This document shows, one piece after another, positions 1-9,855 of a stretch of DNA of 64,000 nucleotides (position 1 is the stretch's first letter; each line of letters opens with the position of its first letter). The notes beneath the pieces are model-generated. The model was not told the DNA's origin and did no database searches. It saw nothing but the letters and a program-made list of their open reading frames with translations. This DNA comes from Lichenihabitans psoromatis (GTDB lineage Bacteria; Pseudomonadota; Alphaproteobacteria; Rhizobiales; Beijerinckiaceae), in assembly GCF_004323635.1 (NCBI RefSeq), contig NZ_CP036515.1, positions 2,047,501 to 2,111,500 of the forward strand, written 5' to 3'. Both the position numbers and the translations under genes were made by a program.

Positions 1-40
1 CCTGTCCCCGCAACCAAATCACACCACAACCCACAACCAC

Positions 41-78
41 AAAGCCCGCCCGCCCAAACAGCGCGGCGGGCTTTCGTC
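41..78. terminator. Hairpin at left edge, possible bidirectional terminator
   Basis: The arms AAAGCCCGCC (41-50) and GGCGGGCTTT (65-74) are perfect 10-bp inverted complements around a 14-nt loop. Each arm ends in a short A or T run, so the hairpin could stop transcription from either side. It lies beyond the 3' end of the cyclase remnant. Termination is inferred from structure only. Confidence 0.6.
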
Positions 79-126
79 GTCTCAGAAGCAGCACAACCCA
101 GCCAAACAAGCCAAACCGCAAGTGGA

Positions 127-188
127 GGGGAGGGCAGGGCAGGGGAGCAAGGACATGCAGGATGAGCAGGGGAGAGGGGAGGGGAGGG
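127..188 (+). repeat. Two tandem G-quadruplex-capable G-tracts
   Basis: Two separate sets of four G-runs lie on the + strand. The first is GGGG-A-GGG-CA-GGG-CA-GGGG (127-145). The second is GGGG-AGA-GGGG-A-GGGG-A-GGG (169-188). Both satisfy the usual G3+N1-7 quadruplex pattern with very short loops. They fill the space between the left-edge hairpin and the 3' end of the cyclase remnant. No ORF is visible here. Confidence 0.7.
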
Positions 189-216
189 ACACACCTGCCA
201 CCTCGATGTCCCGCCT

Positions 217-1431
217 TCACGTCAAACGGTCTTCCAGCGTAAACAGATGACGGGCGCGTCGAACACCGCGTAACGCATAACGCCCGACGGATACGCAACG
301 CTCCCGCTGCGACGGCGCGACGGAGGCGACGAAATCCTCCGATAGAACCACGCTCCGATCAACCGATCGACACATGGCCGCGATGCGGCTCACCTCGTTG
401 ACGGCCGGTCCGATCACGGTGAAGTCGAGCCGCTCGGCACTTCCGATATTTCCATAGAACACGTCGCCAATATGCAGGCCGAGATAGGCATTGGTGACGG
501 GACGCCGTTCTGCGGCGCGTCGTTCGTTTAGCTTGGCAAGACGATAGCGTAGCTTGGCTTCGGCTTTCAGCGCAGACGCGCAGGCGTCTTCCGGGCGATC
601 GGCCTTGAAAATCGCCAGAACGCCATCGCCGATCAGCTTTAGGACGTCGCCGCCCGCATCGTGGATCGAGGAAATCACGGCATCCGCATAATCGTTCAGC
701 ATCGGCAGAATTTCTTCCGGCGCGACCGATTCCGAAATCGCCGTATAGCCGCGAAGATCCGAAAACCAGAGGACCGCATTGATCCGGTCGGTCGTCCCCC
801 GCCTGATCTTGCCTTGCAGCACCATTTGACCCGCGTCACGCCCGAGATAGACCCCGACGAGGGTCTCGGCGATCCGCGCCAGAGAGGTACACTTCACCGC
901 CAGCGCCAAGGTCGGAACGAGGTGCCTCAGAGCCTCCAGCTTGCTGTCGTCGAATCCGGCGGCCTCGCGGGTGCACCAATAGGAATAGACGCAATCCATC
1001 TCACCGATGACGCCGCGGCTGGCAAACCGATGCACAGTTGCGACGAAATCCGTATGGCCTTCGGTCCGCATCGTCTCGAGCGCCGGAAAGGGGAGCGGGT
1101 CGTTGCCGGTCAGGCGAATTCGGTATTCCGACTGATCGGTCTGCAGCATCGTATAGAATATGCTCTGTTGCTAGGTGACTGCCGCATCGCCGTCGGAGCT
1201 GAACCCATATTCGACTACGGCTTCTTCAACGATACCATCATTGCGCCAACGAAACGCCCGGCCCTCGTAAACCGGATGCAATGTGTCGATGATCAGCAGC
1301 GATCGCGACAAGGAGAGACCCGTGCAATGCGGACTGTCGCAGAAACCGTGCAGAAGTTCTTGTTCGGTCGCGCCCGCCAGCCCTTGTTCGGTCAGCCAGG
1401 ACGAGAGGGCGCGGCGTTGTGCATCGTCCAT
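217..1431 (-). pseudogene. Class III adenylate/guanylate cyclase split by in-frame amber codon
   Basis: Two pieces lie in the same reading frame. The upstream piece, from ATG at 1431 (or TTG at 1509, overlapping the mtlK stop), carries the N-terminal region typical of rhizobial cyclases, including LLIIDTLHPVYEGRAFRW. The downstream piece carries the class III catalytic domain with FSDLRGYT and GDGVLAIF, which contain the two metal-binding Asp. A TAG at 1171-1173 separates them. The seven codons after it read QQSIFYT and then continue MLQTDQSEY, matching the family's FYHML-type linker, so homology runs through the stop. A single TGG-to-TAG change would explain it. ATG at 1149 could still yield a 310-residue C-terminal protein with an intact catalytic core. 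Alternatives are suppression or a sequencing error. Family identity is certain; loss of function is inferred. Confidence 0.8.
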
Positions 1432-1505
1432 GCGGTTCGATCCGATCATATCGGCGGTGCTGCTCTTTGCAGATGCAGCTCCGCTCCTGGTTGTAGAGAC
1501 AGCCG

Positions 1506-2981
1506 TCAAGCGAGGAGGTGGTCGAGGGCTCGGGATGCCCCTTCGGCGTCGATCATCGCGACGGCGGCCGAATAGAGTCGCACGAATTCAGGATGATCGG
1601 CGAGGCCGAGCTTTTCGAACGGGCTCGTCCGCAGCAAAGCGAGCGGGTCGTGGCTCTTCAGCAAAGCGTGATCCGCCGGAGTGAGACGGGGTTCGTTGAC
1701 CAAGAAGCTGTCGCCCTTGTCGTCGCGCCCGCGGAGATATCGCTCGAAACACGCCAAGAAATAAGCCTCGCGCCGCAGATCCCCGTCGCGGCTCAACAAC
1801 ATTTCGATTGTCTTGGAATGAAAGACTGGGATCTTAGCGGCGCCATCATGCGCGATGCGAAGCAATTGATCGTTCACGGCCGGGTTAGCGAAACGCTCCA
1901 ATACGGCGCTCTTATAGGCCTCGAGCGACACGCCCTGCGGCCCTTCCAGATTCGGGATCACGTCGCGGTCGAGGAAGGTTTCGAGCAGGCGGCGCAGACG
2001 GTCGTCGCCCATCGCGTTGTGGACGATGCGATAGCCGCAAAGCAGACCCGGATACGACAAAAGCATATGGCATGCGTTCAGCATACGCCCCTTCATGAAT
2101 TCGAAGGCCACGACGTCGTCGCGGATTTCCACGCCGACGGTGTCGAGGGGAGGCCGTCCGGCCGCAAAGCGATCCTCGATCACCCATTGCATGAAGCTTT
2201 CCGACATCGCCGGCACCGCATCCTCGATGCCGCTCCGGCGGTTGAGCTCATCTCGCATCGCGGCCGGCACCTGGGGAGCGATGCGATCCACCATGCTGTT
2301 GGGGAACGTCACGGTCGTGTCGATCCAAGCCGCGAGCTCGTGATCGAGAGCCTTGGCAAAAGAGACGACAGCCAGCCGCGCCGTATCGCCATTGTGCCTG
2401 AGATTGTCGCAGGACATGACCGTGAACGGACCCGTGCCGGATGCCCGACGGCGCCGCAGGGCTTCGACGATGAAGCCAAACGCTGTCGACGGCGCTCTGC
2501 CCGCAAGATCCTGCGCGACTGCCGGGGACGTCAGGTCGAACGCGCCCGTCGTTTCATCGATATTATAGCCCCCTTCCGTGATGGTCAGCGAGATGATCCG
2601 GGTCTGCGGTGAGACCATGATGGCCAACACGGCCTCGGCATCCGCCGGCGCATGGCGGTAGTCCACCATCGCTCCAATGACATGCGTTACCGCCGATCCG
2701 TCCGGCGCAAATTCAGTGACCGTGAACAAACGATCCTGCGCCAGATAGGCCTCAGCCTTGGCGCGATTGGCCTCACTATCAATCAATTCAACGCCGCAGA
2801 TGCCCCAGCCGCGTGCCTGCGGGTCGCGGAGACAACGGTCGATATAGACGGCCTGGTGCACGCGGTGAAAGTTGCCGACGCCGAAATGGACGATCCCAAC
2901 GTCCACCAATGCCCGGTCGTAAGGCGGCAGCTCGATGCTTTCGCCGAGCCGATCCAGCGTCGTTTGCGACAGCCTGTTCAA
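1506..2981 (-). CDS. Mannitol 2-dehydrogenase / fructuronate reductase family
   Basis: This 491-residue cytosolic NAD(P)-dependent polyol dehydrogenase of the long-chain mannitol dehydrogenase family oxidises mannitol (or a related polyol or hexuronate) at C2. The N-terminal VDVGIVHFGVGNFHRVHQA stretch is the Rossmann/GxGxFHR hallmark. SNSMVDRI-type (FPNSMVDRIAP) and KGRMLNACHMLLSYPG segments are the conserved central and catalytic motifs. The start is TTG at 2981, because GGAG lies 7 nt upstream and no better in-frame ATG exists. It is transcribed after rpoN, in the place usually held by hpf and ptsN in related genomes. The exact substrate (mannitol, arabitol or fructuronate) cannot be told from sequence. 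Confidence 0.88.
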   Translation of the reverse strand: MNRLSQTTLDRLGESIELPPYDRALVDVGIVHFGVGNFHRVHQAVYIDRCLRDPQARGWGICGVELIDSEANRAKAEAYLAQDRLFTVTEFAPDGSAVTHVIGAMVDYRHAPADAEAVLAIMVSPQTRIISLTITEGGYNIDETTGAFDLTSPAVAQDLAGRAPSTAFGFIVEALRRRRASGTGPFTVMSCDNLRHNGDTARLAVVSFAKALDHELAAWIDTTVTFPNSMVDRIAPQVPAAMRDELNRRSGIEDAVPAMSESFMQWVIEDRFAAGRPPLDTVGVEIRDDVVAFEFMKGRMLNACHMLLSYPGLLCGYRIVHNAMGDDRLRRLLETFLDRDVIPNLEGPQGVSLEAYKSAVLERFANPAVNDQLLRIAHDGAAKIPVFHSKTIEMLLSRDGDLRREAYFLACFERYLRGRDDKGDSFLVNEPRLTPADHALLKSHDPLALLRTSPFEKLGLADHPEFVRLYSAAVAMIDAEGASRALDHLLA

Positions 2982-3140
2982 GGCGTTTCTCCATCTATCG
3001 GGCGATCCACAGTCTGGGCTCGACGGCCATCAGTGGATCCTTTGTTTGGGACGAGCCGCACGGCTCACGGGTTATACCGTGCCCGTCATGGCTCCATTAG
3101 GCCAGGGGTCGCGATTGCTCAACAGGGTCGACGATCCACG

Positions 3141-4682
3141 TCAGCAGGCGACGGCTCGCACCTGTTTGTCTCGCCGCCGTTCGACCGAGGAGGGAATACG
3201 CAGGCTCTCTCGATATTTGGCGACGGTGCGACGGGCGATGACGATGCCGATGGTCTTTAACCGCACCACGATGGCGTCGTCGGACAGGACGTTATCGGCC
3301 CGTTCGGCGTCGATCATCTGCTTGATGCGAAAGCGTACCGCTTCGGCCGAATGTGCGTCGCCACCGGCAGTCGCCGCGATCGAGGCCGTGAAGAAATATT
3401 TCAACTCAAAGAGGCCGCGCGGGCTGGCCATATATTTGTTGGAGGTCACGCGCGACACGGTCGACTCGTGCATGCCGATCGCATCGGCAATCGTTTTCAG
3501 GTTGAGCGGCCGAAGATGTTCGACGCCATGCGCAAAAAACGCGTCCTGCTGGCGGACGATCTCGCTCGAGACCTTCAGGATGGTTCTGGCACGCTGCTCG
3601 AGGCTCTTCGTCAACCAGTTTGCGGTTTGCAGACACTCGGTCACGAACGAGCGATCCCCGTCGCTCGGGCCGCCACGGGTCACCCGGGTGTGATAACTCT
3701 GGTTGACCAGGACCCTCGGCAACACGTCGGTGTTGAGTTCGACATTCCAACTGCCATTCGCGGCCGGCCAAACATAGACGTCTGGAATCACGGTCTGGAC
3801 CGGCGCCCCTCCAAAAGCCCGGCCTGGCTTTGGATCGAGGCTCCGAATTTCGGCGATCATCTCGTGCAGATCGTCGTCGTCGACCCCACAGAGCCGGCGG
3901 AGGCTGGAATAGTCGCGCTTGGCCACGAGCGCCAAATTTGCCAGAAGGGCTGCGATCGCCGGATCGAAACGATTATTCTCCCGCAATTGGAGCTCGAGGC
4001 ATTCGGCCAAGGAACGTGCTCCGATCCCGGTCGGCTCGAAGGTATGAACGATCCGGAGCACAGCTTCCACGCGCTTCGGACTTGCGCCGAGACGATCCGC
4101 GACGCTCGCGATATCCTCCGTCAGATAGCCGGCCTCATCGATGAGGTCGATCAGACTGTGGCCGATCATCAGATCGGTCGGATCGTGAACCGCCAAGGCT
4201 AATTGTTCGCTCAGCCGGTCGTGCAGCGTCATGGCGGCGGCCACATAGGTGTCGAAACTCGACAATTCGCCATCGCCGGTTCCGGGGCTGCCCGTCCAGG
4301 ATGTGGCCGATAAGCCGTGAAGGTCGGCCGATGTCGCAAAATCGTCCGGTTTCACACTGCGGTCCACGTCGAACGTGTTGTCGAGCTCCGTTCCGAGTGC
4401 CGCCTCCAGCGAGCGATGGTCGGTTTCGAGATCGGTCGAGTCCCAATTTCGATCACTCATATCCTCGGCATCGCGCGAATCGAGACGATCGTTGGTCGCG
4501 GGCTCGATCAGGTCGGGACGATCTTCGGCGCGCTCGAGGAGCGGGTTGCGTTCCAGTTCCTCTTCGACGAAAGACGCAAGTTCGAGATTGGAGAGTTGAA
4601 GGAGCTTGATGGCCTGCAGAAGTTGCGGCGTCATCACCAGGGACTGGCCCTGCCGCATCACGAGTTTGGCCGACAGTGCCAT
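3141..4682 (-). CDS. rpoN: RNA polymerase sigma-54 factor
   Basis: This 513-residue sigma-54 directs core RNA polymerase to -24/-12 promoters and needs AAA+ activators. Region I (about 1-50) has the Gln/Leu-rich activator-responsive sequence, including LVMTPQLLQAIKLLQLSN. An acidic region II follows (about 55-110), then the core-binding domain. The C-terminal RpoN box ARRTVAKYRE at about 483-492 contacts the -24 element. Gene order with lptCAB and an RNase D gene upstream is the standard alphaproteobacterial arrangement. The 223-nt gap to lptB leaves room for its own promoter. hpf (raiA) and ptsN, the usual downstream partners, are not here. Confidence 0.97.
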   Translation of the reverse strand: MALSAKLVMRQGQSLVMTPQLLQAIKLLQLSNLELASFVEEELERNPLLERAEDRPDLIEPATNDRLDSRDAEDMSDRNWDSTDLETDHRSLEAALGTELDNTFDVDRSVKPDDFATSADLHGLSATSWTGSPGTGDGELSSFDTYVAAAMTLHDRLSEQLALAVHDPTDLMIGHSLIDLIDEAGYLTEDIASVADRLGASPKRVEAVLRIVHTFEPTGIGARSLAECLELQLRENNRFDPAIAALLANLALVAKRDYSSLRRLCGVDDDDLHEMIAEIRSLDPKPGRAFGGAPVQTVIPDVYVWPAANGSWNVELNTDVLPRVLVNQSYHTRVTRGGPSDGDRSFVTECLQTANWLTKSLEQRARTILKVSSEIVRQQDAFFAHGVEHLRPLNLKTIADAIGMHESTVSRVTSNKYMASPRGLFELKYFFTASIAATAGGDAHSAEAVRFRIKQMIDAERADNVLSDDAIVVRLKTIGIVIARRTVAKYRESLRIPSSVERRRDKQVRAVAC

Positions 4683-4905
4683 CTCACCTACTCAACGCAA
4701 ACGACTAACGATCACGGCTCTCTCAACCGATCGCTCAAGTTGTAGCACAAAAAATCGGCAGCGCATGCGCGGAATGATTTTTGCTTAGGGTGGGATATGG
4801 GTCTCGACAGCTCAATCGGGAAGCCCGTATATTCGATGATCTCCGGATCAGAAACGCCGAACATCATCCTGAGACGGGGGGGAGACGCTGGGCCGTCGGC
4901 AACGA

Positions 4906-5811
4906 CTAAAGCCGGAAATCCTCACCGAGATAAAACCGCCTGACATCCGGATCGTTGACGATGTCGTCGGGACTTCCTTCCGTCAAAACGCGGCCGGAAT
5001 GGATGATATAGGCGCGGTCGATCAGTCCCAGTGTCTCACGCACATTGTGATCGGTGATCAGCACGCCGATGCCGCGCCCCTTCAAATGGATCACGAGATC
5101 CTGAATGTCGCCGATCGCGATCGGGTCGATGCCCGCAAAGGGTTCGTCGAGCAGCATGAAGGACGGGTGTCCCGCCAGTGCACGCGCGATCTCGCAGCGG
5201 CGACGTTCCCCGCCCGACAAAGCCACCGACGGTGACTTGCGAAGCCGCCCGATGTTGAACTCATCCAGCAACGAGTCGAGTTCGGCCTCCCGCTCGTCCC
5301 GGTCGCGAACCGTGAGTTCGAGAACCGCTCGGATGTTGTCTTCGACGCTCAACCCCCGAAAGATCGACGCTTCCTGCGGCAGGTAGCCGATCCCGAGACG
5401 GGCTCGGCGATACATCGGCAAGCCGGTCACGTCATGACCGTCGAGTTCGATCATGCCCTTATCAGGTCCGACGAGGCCGGTGATCATGTAGAAAACGGTC
5501 GTCTTGCCGGCGCCGTTGGGGCCGAGCAACCCCACGGCTTCGCCTCGCCGCACCGTGAGGCTGACGTCTTGGACGACCTGCCGCCCGCCATAGGCTTTGC
5601 CGATGTTGTAGACGCCGAGCTGTGATTGCGGATCGGCCGCGGGGTGCGGCGCCGCAGCCGCATCAGCGAGAGCGGATCCGACCGGATGATCCGCATAGAG
5701 CGATGGCTCGGCCCAGGTCGCGACCGGCGCCGAGCGTCGGCCCGGCAACAACCCCATCAGCTGCCGCATCATGCCACGCCCCGTTGGTTTCGACGCCACG
5801 TCGCGGCTCAT
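4906..5811 (-). CDS. lptB: LPS export ABC transporter ATP-binding protein LptB
   Basis: This 301-residue ATPase powers LptFG extraction of lipopolysaccharide from the inner membrane. It shows Walker A GPNGAGKT (97-104), the Q-loop LPQEAS, signature LSGGER (198-203) and Walker B FMLLDE (218-223). E. coli LptB is about 240 residues. Here about 65 extra N-terminal residues precede the ABC fold and are Ala/Pro-rich, and an internal start cannot be excluded. It follows lptA by 46 nt on the same strand, forming lptC-lptA-lptB. The permeases LptF and LptG are not in this window. Confidence 0.95.
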   Translation of the reverse strand: MSRDVASKPTGRGMMRQLMGLLPGRRSAPVATWAEPSLYADHPVGSALADAAAAPHPAADPQSQLGVYNIGKAYGGRQVVQDVSLTVRRGEAVGLLGPNGAGKTTVFYMITGLVGPDKGMIELDGHDVTGLPMYRRARLGIGYLPQEASIFRGLSVEDNIRAVLELTVRDRDEREAELDSLLDEFNIGRLRKSPSVALSGGERRRCEIARALAGHPSFMLLDEPFAGIDPIAIGDIQDLVIHLKGRGIGVLITDHNVRETLGLIDRAYIIHSGRVLTEGSPDDIVNDPDVRRFYLGEDFRL

Positions 5812-5857
5812 GGTGATCGACGGTCTGGCGATCGACGATCCGCCAAGCGACGGCTCA

Positions 5858-6607
5858 TCACTTATCGGCCTTGGCGGGTGCCGTCTTCGGGGTCACGTGT
5901 TTCGGTTTCTTCGCGTCTCCCGGCGCGCCCGAACCAGGCGTGAACACGCTTTTGACGCGACCGAGCGTCTGGCCGGACGAGACTTGCGCCTGACCGGAGG
6001 TCATGTCGTAGACCAGCTTGTCGCCCTTGATCACGTTCGTGGCCTGGCTGAGCGTGACATTGCCCACCAGAGTGATTTTGTTTTCAGCTTTGTCATAGAC
6101 GCCGTTATCACCGGTGCCGACCTGATCCTTCGAGATGATCGTGACCGGGCCCTTGGCCTCCATGCGGCGGACTGAATTGCTCGACGCCAAGGGTGATGCC
6201 GCGGTCGCGGCATCTTGAGGCACGGGCGTCGCCGGAGCTACTGCTGGCTTTTCCTCAGCCGAACCGGCCGCGGCGGTCGATTTGGCCGAGCGGTTGAGGA
6301 AGATCGTCAACACGGAAGCCCGAAGGGTCGAATCGCCTTGTTTGGCCACGACTTCGCCGGTGTAGACGAGCTTCTGCTCCTTATCGAAATAATCGAGCTT
6401 CCCGGCATCGACACTGACCGGATCCTTGGAATTGGCACCGGGCAGCAGCGATCCCGAGGATGAGGTCGCCTTCTTGGCCGGCGCCGCAATCGTGGTCGGG
6501 ACCTGCGCCAGGGCACTACCCGACGAGACCTCGAACGAGATCGCAATGAGAGTTGGGATCGCCGCAAGGGCGAGGAGACGCGCAAACACGCGATGCAGGG
6601 GCGTCAT
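5858..6607 (-). CDS. lptA: LPS transport periplasmic protein LptA (OstA-like)
   Basis: This 249-residue protein has a signal peptide (hydrophobic residues about 8-35, ending near SALAQ) and an OstA/LptA beta-jellyroll domain that bridges LptC to LptD across the periplasm. Diagnostic segments are [25 protein letters not shown] and, after an Ala-rich insertion of about 45 residues, [14 protein letters not shown] and [12 protein letters not shown]. The tail is Lys/Pro-rich. The start overlaps the lptC stop by 4 nt (ATGA), so translation is probably coupled. The mid-domain insertion is longer than in enteric LptA. Confidence 0.93.
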   Translation of the reverse strand: MTPLHRVFARLLALAAIPTLIAISFEVSSGSALAQVPTTIAAPAKKATSSSGSLLPGANSKDPVSVDAGKLDYFDKEQKLVYTGEVVAKQGDSTLRASVLTIFLNRSAKSTAAAGSAEEKPAVAPATPVPQDAATAASPLASSNSVRRMEAKGPVTIISKDQVGTGDNGVYDKAENKITLVGNVTLSQATNVIKGDKLVYDMTSGQAQVSSGQTLGRVKSVFTPGSGAPGDAKKPKHVTPKTAPAKADK

Positions 6608-7305
6608 GGCATTTGGGCGGGCTTGACGTCAGGTGTCTTGTCCGACCCCGGCAAAAACATCGTGTGCACGTGGCCTTCGAACGTCACTTGCTTGCCCCCG
6701 TCGACCATCTGCATGCTGTCGGCATCGATCGTATTGCCACGCATAGCAACCGTCACGGGGTTCTTGGTCACCACCGAACCCGTCTTGAATTCGATATGCG
6801 CATCGCGGGCCTTCATCTCCAAGCCGGCATCGTTGGTGATATGCACGTCGCTGGTCAGCGACATCGTGTCCAAGGTGCTGTCGTAGATGCCGGTCAGCGC
6901 CGTCACATGGGTCAGCGTCTTGTCCTGCATGGTCAGGTGCGCATCCATGTCGCGCAATTCGAAAATGTTGGGGACCTTGATGTCCTGAACGGCTGACGAC
7001 GCCGAGATCACGTAAGGACGCCCATCGTTATGATAGCCCGCCAGCTTCGGCCGGGACATGGTCACCTTGGTGCCGTCGAGCGACGTTTTCTCGACCGACA
7101 GGCCGGGCAGGATCTTATGGAACGGATCGAAAATCGCGAAGACGATCACCAGGAGCGTGACCACAAGGGCGCCGCCGAACAGCACCGAGCGCATCAGCTT
7201 CACATGCCGGCTATGACGACGCGCCGCGCGAAACGCGCGCGTCTTGTCGGAGGCCGCGGGCATCGAAAAGGGGAAAGCCAGGGGCGGGCTGACGCTATCG
7301 GTCAT
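6604..7305 (-). CDS. lptC: LPS export protein LptC
   Basis: This 233-residue bitopic inner-membrane protein hands LPS from LptB2FG to LptA. One transmembrane helix lies at about 40-62 (LFGGALVVTLLVIVFAIFDPF), followed by a periplasmic LptC/OstA-like beta domain containing DGRPYVISASSA and VTFEGHVHTMF. The cytoplasmic N terminus of about 38 residues is basic. It is the first gene of lptC-lptA-lptB and overlaps lptA by 4 nt. The 159-nt gap to the RNase D gene could hold a promoter, but I see no convincing -35/-10 pair. Confidence 0.9.
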   Translation of the reverse strand: MTDSVSPPLAFPFSMPAASDKTRAFRAARRHSRHVKLMRSVLFGGALVVTLLVIVFAIFDPFHKILPGLSVEKTSLDGTKVTMSRPKLAGYHNDGRPYVISASSAVQDIKVPNIFELRDMDAHLTMQDKTLTHVTALTGIYDSTLDTMSLTSDVHITNDAGLEMKARDAHIEFKTGSVVTKNPVTVAMRGNTIDADSMQMVDGGKQVTFEGHVHTMFLPGSDKTPDVKPAQMP

Positions 7306-7464
7306 TGACTATCTGTCATCGAGCACAGAGCGAGAGGCTCGATGCAAAGGCCATTAACAAAGGTCGCCGGCTCTGGACGTCGGCTCGAGCGTGGGTGATC
7401 ACCCCACGCCGTGGCCAAGTTATGGCGCAGTGCACCAATCATGTCGATGCGGCGTCGCGAGCCC

Positions 7465-8079
7465 TCACGCATGGGCAAACATATCGGTTTCGGGCCAGCC
7501 GAGAAGATCGAGACGCGCGCGGGTCGGAAGAAACGAAAAACACGCCTGCGCCAGATCGGCCCTGTTCTCACGGGCCAGCAACAGGTCGAGCCGCTCACGC
7601 AGTTGATGGAGATACAAGACGTCGGAGGCCGCATAAGCGACCTGCGCCTCGGAGAGCGACGAGGCGCCCCAATCGGAAGATTGCTGTTGCTTGGACAGGT
7701 CGATGCCGAGCAATTCACGACAGAGATCCTTCAGGCCATGGCGATCCGTGTAGGTCCGCACCAGCTTCGAGGCGATCTTGGTACAATAGAGGTTTTGCGT
7801 CATCGTGCCGAATGCGTGGAACAAGACCGCAACGTCGAACCGACCATAGTGAAACAGCTTCACGACTGCGCGGTCATCCAGCAGCCGCTGCAGGTTTGGT
7901 GCACTTGTTTGGCCGATCCCGATCTGCACCACGTCGGCGTCGCCGTCGCCCCGCGACAGCTGCACCACGCAGAGGCGATCCCGATGCGGATTCAGCCCCA
8001 GCGTCTCGGTATCGATCGCAACGCTCGATCCCGCAGCCCAGTCGGAGGGGAGGTCGCCGATATGCAGGCGTATCGTCAT
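7465..8079 (-). CDS. RNase D-like 3'-5' exonuclease
   Basis: This 204-residue DnaQ-superfamily protein contains only the DEDDy exonuclease domain and no HRDC domain, so it is about half the length of E. coli RNase D. VAIDTETLG (metal-binding DxE), FHYGRFD and QVAYAASDVLYL, with the late YxxxD, mark ExoI, II and III. It probably trims RNA 3' ends. The start is ATG at 8079 (MTIRLHIGD); a longer in-frame start at 8112 adds only basic residues. Short RNase D genes upstream of lptC are common in Hyphomicrobiales. Confidence 0.9.
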   Translation of the reverse strand: MTIRLHIGDLPSDWAAGSSVAIDTETLGLNPHRDRLCVVQLSRGDGDADVVQIGIGQTSAPNLQRLLDDRAVVKLFHYGRFDVAVLFHAFGTMTQNLYCTKIASKLVRTYTDRHGLKDLCRELLGIDLSKQQQSSDWGASSLSEAQVAYAASDVLYLHQLRERLDLLLARENRADLAQACFSFLPTRARLDLLGWPETDMFAHA

Positions 8080-8328
8080 GGATGTGTCCCGGGGCCGACG
8101 AGGTCGGCACAAGCCGCTTTCGGTTCTGGCCAGTCGATCTCGCTGCGATCCCCCGCCGACCGATCCGGCCAGGGCCGCACATGCTCTAGACGACTTTCGC
8201 CCACATCGAAAGCCTGAACTCCAATCCGCTGGTGCAACGGATCATTCGGTTCGACGGCGTGTCCTCGCCGCCGCTCGAACGCTGCCGAAATCATGGATCA
8301 TTCATCAACAAACACTTAGGATGATGGC

Positions 8329-9846
8329 GTGCTCAGACGCAGCCCACATCGAGCGATCATGTTTAAAAGCGACCAACAGCCAAACGTCTCCCGCAGCGCC
8401 ACAGAACATCTTGAGGCAGATATGTTTGATCTCGCTCCGGTGTCGCTCTGGCTTGAAGATTATGGCGCGCTCCGGTTGTTGTTCGAGCGATGGCGTGGCC
8501 TCGGCATCACGGATCTTCGCCGGCATCTGACGGAGGACCGCACTCGCATCGAAGAATGTTCGGCCGTTCTCCGCGTCATCAAAGTCAACCAGCGAACCTT
8601 ATCGCTGTTCGATGCCCGCGATCTTGCTCACCTCGTCGACAATCTCAGCCTTGTGTTTCGCGACGACATGCTCGGCTCGCATCTCGAGGAACTCGTCAGG
8701 CTGTGGGACGGCAATACCGACTTCTTCAGCAACACGGTGAATTACACGTTGGCGGGACGCCGCCTCGATATTCAACTGAGTGGCTCGATCCTGCCGGGAT
8801 ATGAGGCGAACTGGTCCCGCGTTCTGATCGCGATCGAGGACGTAACCGACCGCGAGGTCGCTCGCGCGAAGCTCGCGGTCAGCGAGGCATATGCGCGTGG
8901 CTTATTCGAGCATTCTCCCGTGTCGCTTTGGGCGGAGGACTTTCGAGGCGTCAAGCGCCTTCTCGACGAGGCCCGGCGACAAGGCATCCAAGACTTCCCT
9001 GTCTTTACCGACGTTCACCCCGTCTTCGTGCAGCAATGCCTGAGCGAGGTCCACGTGCTCGACGTCAATCGGCAGACGCTCGACCTCTTCGCGGCACCCG
9101 ACAAGGCCACGTTGTTGCGCCGTCTCGGCGATGTGTTTCGCGCCAACATGCTCACTCACTTCCGCGAGCAACTGATCGACCTTTGGAACGGCAAGTTGTT
9201 TCAGCAGCGCGAGGTGGTGAACTACACGCTCGACGGCGGGGAACTTCACCTCTTGATGCAATTCTCGGTTCTGCCCGGACATGAATCGGATTGGGGTTTG
9301 GTTCAGGTCGCTTTGACCGACATCACGGCGCGCAAGAGGGCTGAAGCCTATCTCGAGTTCCTCGGCAAGCACGACGTGCTGACCAAACTCTACAACCGCT
9401 CCTTCTACAATGATGAGATCAACCGGATCGAACGCAAGAACATTTACCCGGTTACCGTCATGATCGCCGATTTGAACGGTCTCAAAGCCGCCAACGACAG
9501 CCTTGGCCATGCGGCGGGAGACAGTCTGCTCAGCCGTATGGGTGAGGTGCTGCAAAAGGCGGTCGATCGGCAGAGCTATGCTGCCCGCATCGGCGGAGAC
9601 GAGTTCGCGATTCTGATGCCGGGGGCTGACGAGCGCGATGGTGCCGCCATGATCGACACCATCGATCGGATGATCGAAATCAACAACCAGTTCCACTCCG
9701 AATCGATTCTCAGTTTCTCGATGGGTGTGGCGACCAGCCGTCCGGGAGAGCGGCTCGAAGCGCTGCTCAAACGGGCTGACGAAGAGATGTATAAGGCGAA
9801 ACGAGCGTTCCAGGCCCTTCAAGCGAGTGACGAAGCCGCTTTGTAG
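8329..9846 (+). CDS. Diguanylate cyclase with two tandem PAS-like sensor domains
   Basis: This 505-residue protein probably makes c-di-GMP. Two homologous sensor modules (about 30-170 and 175-340) each begin with a PVSLW(L/A)ED motif, include a VNYTL strand, and end in a (E/T)DIT-type PAS exit (IEDVTDR, LTDITAR). The GGDEF domain follows (about 345-495), with the A-site RIGGDEFAIL intact. The inhibitory RxxD site five residues upstream is absent, so product inhibition is probably lacking. There is no transmembrane segment, so it is a cytosolic sensor. The start is GTG at 8329 with AGGA 8 nt upstream; ATG at 8359 is an alternative. The duplicated PAS module suggests internal duplication. Confidence 0.92.
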   Translation: MLRRSPHRAIMFKSDQQPNVSRSATEHLEADMFDLAPVSLWLEDYGALRLLFERWRGLGITDLRRHLTEDRTRIEECSAVLRVIKVNQRTLSLFDARDLAHLVDNLSLVFRDDMLGSHLEELVRLWDGNTDFFSNTVNYTLAGRRLDIQLSGSILPGYEANWSRVLIAIEDVTDREVARAKLAVSEAYARGLFEHSPVSLWAEDFRGVKRLLDEARRQGIQDFPVFTDVHPVFVQQCLSEVHVLDVNRQTLDLFAAPDKATLLRRLGDVFRANMLTHFREQLIDLWNGKLFQQREVVNYTLDGGELHLLMQFSVLPGHESDWGLVQVALTDITARKRAEAYLEFLGKHDVLTKLYNRSFYNDEINRIERKNIYPVTVMIADLNGLKAANDSLGHAAGDSLLSRMGEVLQKAVDRQSYAARIGGDEFAILMPGADERDGAAMIDTIDRMIEINNQFHSESILSFSMGVATSRPGERLEALLKRADEEMYKAKRAFQALQASDEAAL

Positions 9847-9855
9847 CGTCGTCGA

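Noticed and set aside
661..1575. Long + strand frame opposite the cyclase
   Set aside because: Arg/His-rich composition and an antisense position over a recognised family mark it as a shadow.
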